64,000 bases of DNA from Streptococcus cuniculi (GTDB lineage Bacteria > Bacillota > Bacilli > Lactobacillales > Streptococcaceae). The translations under genes were made by a program, and so were the position numbers. Where the stretch lies: NCBI RefSeq assembly GCF_001921845.1, contig NZ_MSJM01000007.1:1-64000 (forward strand). Direction: 5' to 3'. Shown here piece by piece: positions 62,108 to 64,000 of this stretch. Below the pieces are notes generated by a model. The model worked only from the letters and a program-made list of their open reading frames with translations, ran no database searches and was not told the DNA's origin. Position 1 is the first letter of the stretch; each line of letters begins with the position of its first letter.

Positions 62108-62566
62108 ATGGAAGCAAAAAAAATATTAGAAGAAATTAAAAATAGCAATGTTCGATATGCAATCGTAAATGAAAACAATGAGGTGTATTGCAATCTAGGG
62201 ACACACAACATTATGGATATTTACGGCCTTGATGATGATAACGGGCACTTTTACGGAGTTTATGGAGATGCCGTAGGAGGTCAAATCGATAGCCGAAACC
62301 TTTCTGATAAGGCTATCGAAAAATCTATCGAAATAATGCTTTCTTTAGGAAAACCTGTAAAACGCTCTGACCTAGTCTTCGAAGAAGATTTTAAACGCGC
62401 TTTTGTGGATCGCTTCGATGCTCAAAGACTTGCGTCTGATTTTGGGCTGTCAGATGAACTTAAAGTGACAGACGAAGCAGAACGCGCAGCAATAGCTGCG
62501 GCGATGGACGAGGAGGTAGAGCGCTTAGTGATGCTTGCGATGTCGGACGACTTTGATACATTTTGA
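62108..62566 (+). CDS. Acidic right-end phage protein, unknown
   Basis: 152 aa and strongly acidic. N-terminal half MEAKKILEEIKNSNVRYAIV..; C-terminal half rich in Asp/Glu/Ala (DEAERAAIAAAMDEEVERL). 30 nt after the 80-aa gene, probably in the same transcript from cassette 2. Acidic small phage proteins are often DNA mimics or inhibitors of nucleases, but nothing in the sequence proves this. Confidence 0.7.
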   Translation: MEAKKILEEIKNSNVRYAIVNENNEVYCNLGTHNIMDIYGLDDDNGHFYGVYGDAVGGQIDSRNLSDKAIEKSIEIMLSLGKPVKRSDLVFEEDFKRAFVDRFDAQRLASDFGLSDELKVTDEAERAAIAAAMDEEVERLVMLAMSDDFDTF

Positions 62567-62570
62567 TTTG

Positions 62571-62598
62571 CACCAGTCGAAAGACTGGTGTTTTTTTT
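62571..62598 (+). terminator. Terminator of the moron unit
   Basis: Perfect CACCAGTC / GACTGGTG stem with GAAA tetraloop and T8. Confidence 0.93.
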
Positions 62599-62599
62599 G

Positions 62600-62642
62600 T
62601 TGCCGTTATAACAGCCATTTTCGACAATTGCCGTTATAACGG
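62600..62642. repeat. Twin TTGCCGTTATAAC repeats
   Basis: TTGCCGTTATAAC occurs at 62600-62612 and 62628-62640. The second extends to the perfect palindrome CCGTTATAACGG (62631-62642). They lie 28 nt apart (about 2.7 helical turns) between a terminator and the phage combox, and suggest a protein-binding site. Confidence 0.7.
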
Positions 62643-62694
62643 ACTTTTGTGTTCCGAGAAAAAAATAGGGAAAATTGGGGATAGACAAAATTTT

Positions 62695-62702
62695 TGCGAA
62701 TA
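62695..62702 (+). promoter_or_regulatory. SigX combox inside the prophage
   Basis: TGCGAATA differs from consensus TACGAATA at one position, follows a T-run, and is 20 nt before the ATG, the same distance as in ssbB. The 20-nt leaders match at 18 positions including AGAAGTAGGAGGAT. No sigma-A promoter is seen in this gap. Confidence 0.75.
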
Positions 62703-62722
62703 AAGAAGTAGGAGGATATAAA

Positions 62723-62950
62723 ATGAAAAAAGATATATTGTATAGTTATGAAATGTTGACATCTGACCTGCTCACTAGCATTGGGGCGTTAGAGATTGTT
62801 TATCGCTGGTTAGATGAGTTGCCATGCGACAAATTGGGCTACTATGAGTTTAGTGAGTTTAAGAGTCAGTATGCGGATGTATTGAGTTTATCCATGTTAC
62901 ATTTAGAGGTGTTGGCCGAACAACATCAGAGAATAATAACCGATTTTTAA
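62723..62950 (+). CDS. Combox-controlled prophage protein of unknown function
   Basis: 75 aa, acidic, predicted all-helical (MKKDILYSYEMLTSDLL..). ATG 62723 with AGGAGGA upstream. A longer in-frame ORF from 62675 would start before the combox and is rejected. It ends 33 nt before attR and lies between attL and attR, so it is phage-borne. It should be made when the host becomes competent. I do not recognise the family. Confidence 0.75.
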   Translation: MKKDILYSYEMLTSDLLTSIGALEIVYRWLDELPCDKLGYYEFSEFKSQYADVLSLSMLHLEVLAEQHQRIITDF

Positions 62951-62983
62951 TAGAAGGGATAATTACAGTATTAAGTAAAGATA

Positions 62984-62992
62984 ATTCTAATT
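62984..62992 (+). other. attR core
   Basis: ATTCTAATT pairs with ATTCTGATT of attL. To its right the ssbB frame continues as GRLTAKPEV. To its left lies phage DNA with a TAA (62972-62974) in the ssbB frame. Confidence 0.8.
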
Positions 62993-63367
62993 GGTCGTTT
63001 GACGGCCAAACCGGAAGTCAACCAGACAACAAGTGGAAAACATGTCACCCGCATCACGGTAGCCGTCAATCGGCGATTTAAAACTGAAAATGGTGACCGT
63101 GAAGCTGATTTCATTACAGCTGTCTTTTGGGGAAAATTAGCGGAGACCTTAGCATCCTATGGTGGAAAAGGAAGTTTGATTTCCATTGACGGCGAGTTGC
63201 GTACGCGGAAATACGAAAAAAATGGTCAAAATCAATACGTGATAGAAGTTCTTGGTCAGTCTTTTCAATTGCTAGAAAGCCGTGCCCAACGTGCCATGCG
63301 AGAGAATAACATAGGAGAAAACTTGGCAGATTTGGCCTTAGAAGATGAAGAAGAGCTACCGTTCTAG
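62984..63367 (+). pseudogene. ssbB: ssbB 3' fragment
   Basis: Codons ILIGRLTAKPEV.. to the acidic tip EEELPF, that is the rest of the 131-aa competence SSB. The native start and first residues are on the far side of the prophage. The first usable in-frame start is TTG 62999, without an RBS, and would remove strand 1 of the OB fold, so the product is probably absent or inactive. Excision would restore the gene. Confidence 0.9.
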
Positions 63368-63449
63368 AGAGGTGTATTGTGCTAAAATACCCGTTCCTTG
63401 TTTACCTATCGGTCTCGGGTCTGATTTCTGAAAAGGTAAGGAAATCCCC

Positions 63450-63477
63450 TTGACTATTTTTGACCAAATGATATAAT
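63450..63477 (+). promoter_or_regulatory. groESL promoter
   Basis: TTGACT (63450-63455), 16-nt spacer, TATAAT (63472-63477), directly before the CIRCE element. Confidence 0.85.
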
Positions 63478-63488
63478 AAAAACAGAGA

Positions 63489-63515
63489 TTAGCACTCGCA
63501 TATGTAGAGTGCTAA
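63489..63515 (+). promoter_or_regulatory. CIRCE operator (HrcA site)
   Basis: TTAGCACTC-N9-GAGTGCTAA is the perfect CIRCE inverted repeat. HrcA bound here represses groESL until heat shock. Confidence 0.97.
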
Positions 63516-63542
63516 AACAGAATGTATTTTTGGAGGTATAAT

Positions 63543-64000
<458 letters not shown>

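Larger units (their letters stand above)
33592..62983. mobile_element. Complete siphovirus-type prophage in ssbB
   Basis: About 29.4 kb (short for a streptococcal siphovirus) between the two halves of ssbB. It holds all expected modules: serine integrase, CI/Cro switch, replication, packaging, HK97-type head, tail with frameshift, baseplate, holin, lysin and a moron block beside attR. No module is visibly broken, so it may be inducible. Confidence 0.95.

Noticed and set aside
62675..62722. Longer form of the combox gene starting at 62675
   Set aside because: It would begin before the combox; the ATG at 62723 has the strong AGGAGGA RBS.
62999..63367. Right ssbB fragment as an intact gene from TTG 62999
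   Set aside because: It has no RBS, lacks MYNKVILIGR and the upstream frame contains TAA 62972-62974; the missing start is found at 33568.

Overview
The window comes from a low-GC Gram-positive chromosome, almost certainly Streptococcus and most likely Streptococcus suis or a close relative. The evidence is the gene order (adcRCBA; tyrS / pbp1b-rpoB-rpoC; DUF1033-comYA..H-ackA; pepA-thioredoxin-ytpR-ssbB-groESL), SigX combox promoters, a streptococcal-type THF riboswitch ahead of folT, and an endolysin with the architecture of S. suis phage lysins. The species is inferred from gene content and order, not from a search.

Layout. 1-1055: end of an rRNA operon (5S rRNA), ten tRNA genes and a terminator. 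1260-6280: a small accessory region with a serine recombinase, a tiny zinc-ribbon-like protein and a large LPXTG surface protein with eight CnaB repeats. 6356-9920: the zinc regulon adcRCBA behind a perfect AdcR operator. 9942-10857: copY-copZ without copA, then a MITE-like element that supplies the end of rlmA. 10811-13380 (minus strand): rlmA, a HIT protein and tyrS. 13505-23600: pbp1b, then rpoB-rpoC with an attenuator-like leader. 23677-30079: DUF1033 gene, the combox-driven competence pseudopilus operon comYA-comYH, and ackA. 30395-33497: THF riboswitch-folT, pepA (minus), DUF4651, thioredoxin-like and ytpR genes.

33592-62983 is a complete-looking siphovirus prophage inserted by a large serine integrase into codons 6-8 of ssbB, the late-competence single-strand binding protein gene. 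ssbB is split: combox, RBS and first eight codons lie on the left, the rest on the right in front of groESL. The prophage reads integrase, CI-like repressor / Cro, antirepressor, early small genes, replisome organizer, Ssb, late regulator, tyrosine recombinase, HNH, P27 TerS/TerL, HK97-type portal/protease/capsid, connectors, tail genes (with a classic A-AAA-AAG frameshift), tape measure, baseplate, holin and lysin. A right-end accessory (moron) block follows.

The most unusual part is that right end (61020-62990). Two 81-bp promoter cassettes, identical at 80 positions, each drive a small unknown gene and flank a tiny HTH gene, a layout like that of anti-CRISPR/aca loci. Next to attR lies a 75-aa phage gene behind its own combox, with the same 20-nt spacing to its start codon as ssbB. 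The phage has therefore removed a competence gene and appears to carry a gene responsive to the host competence sigma factor.
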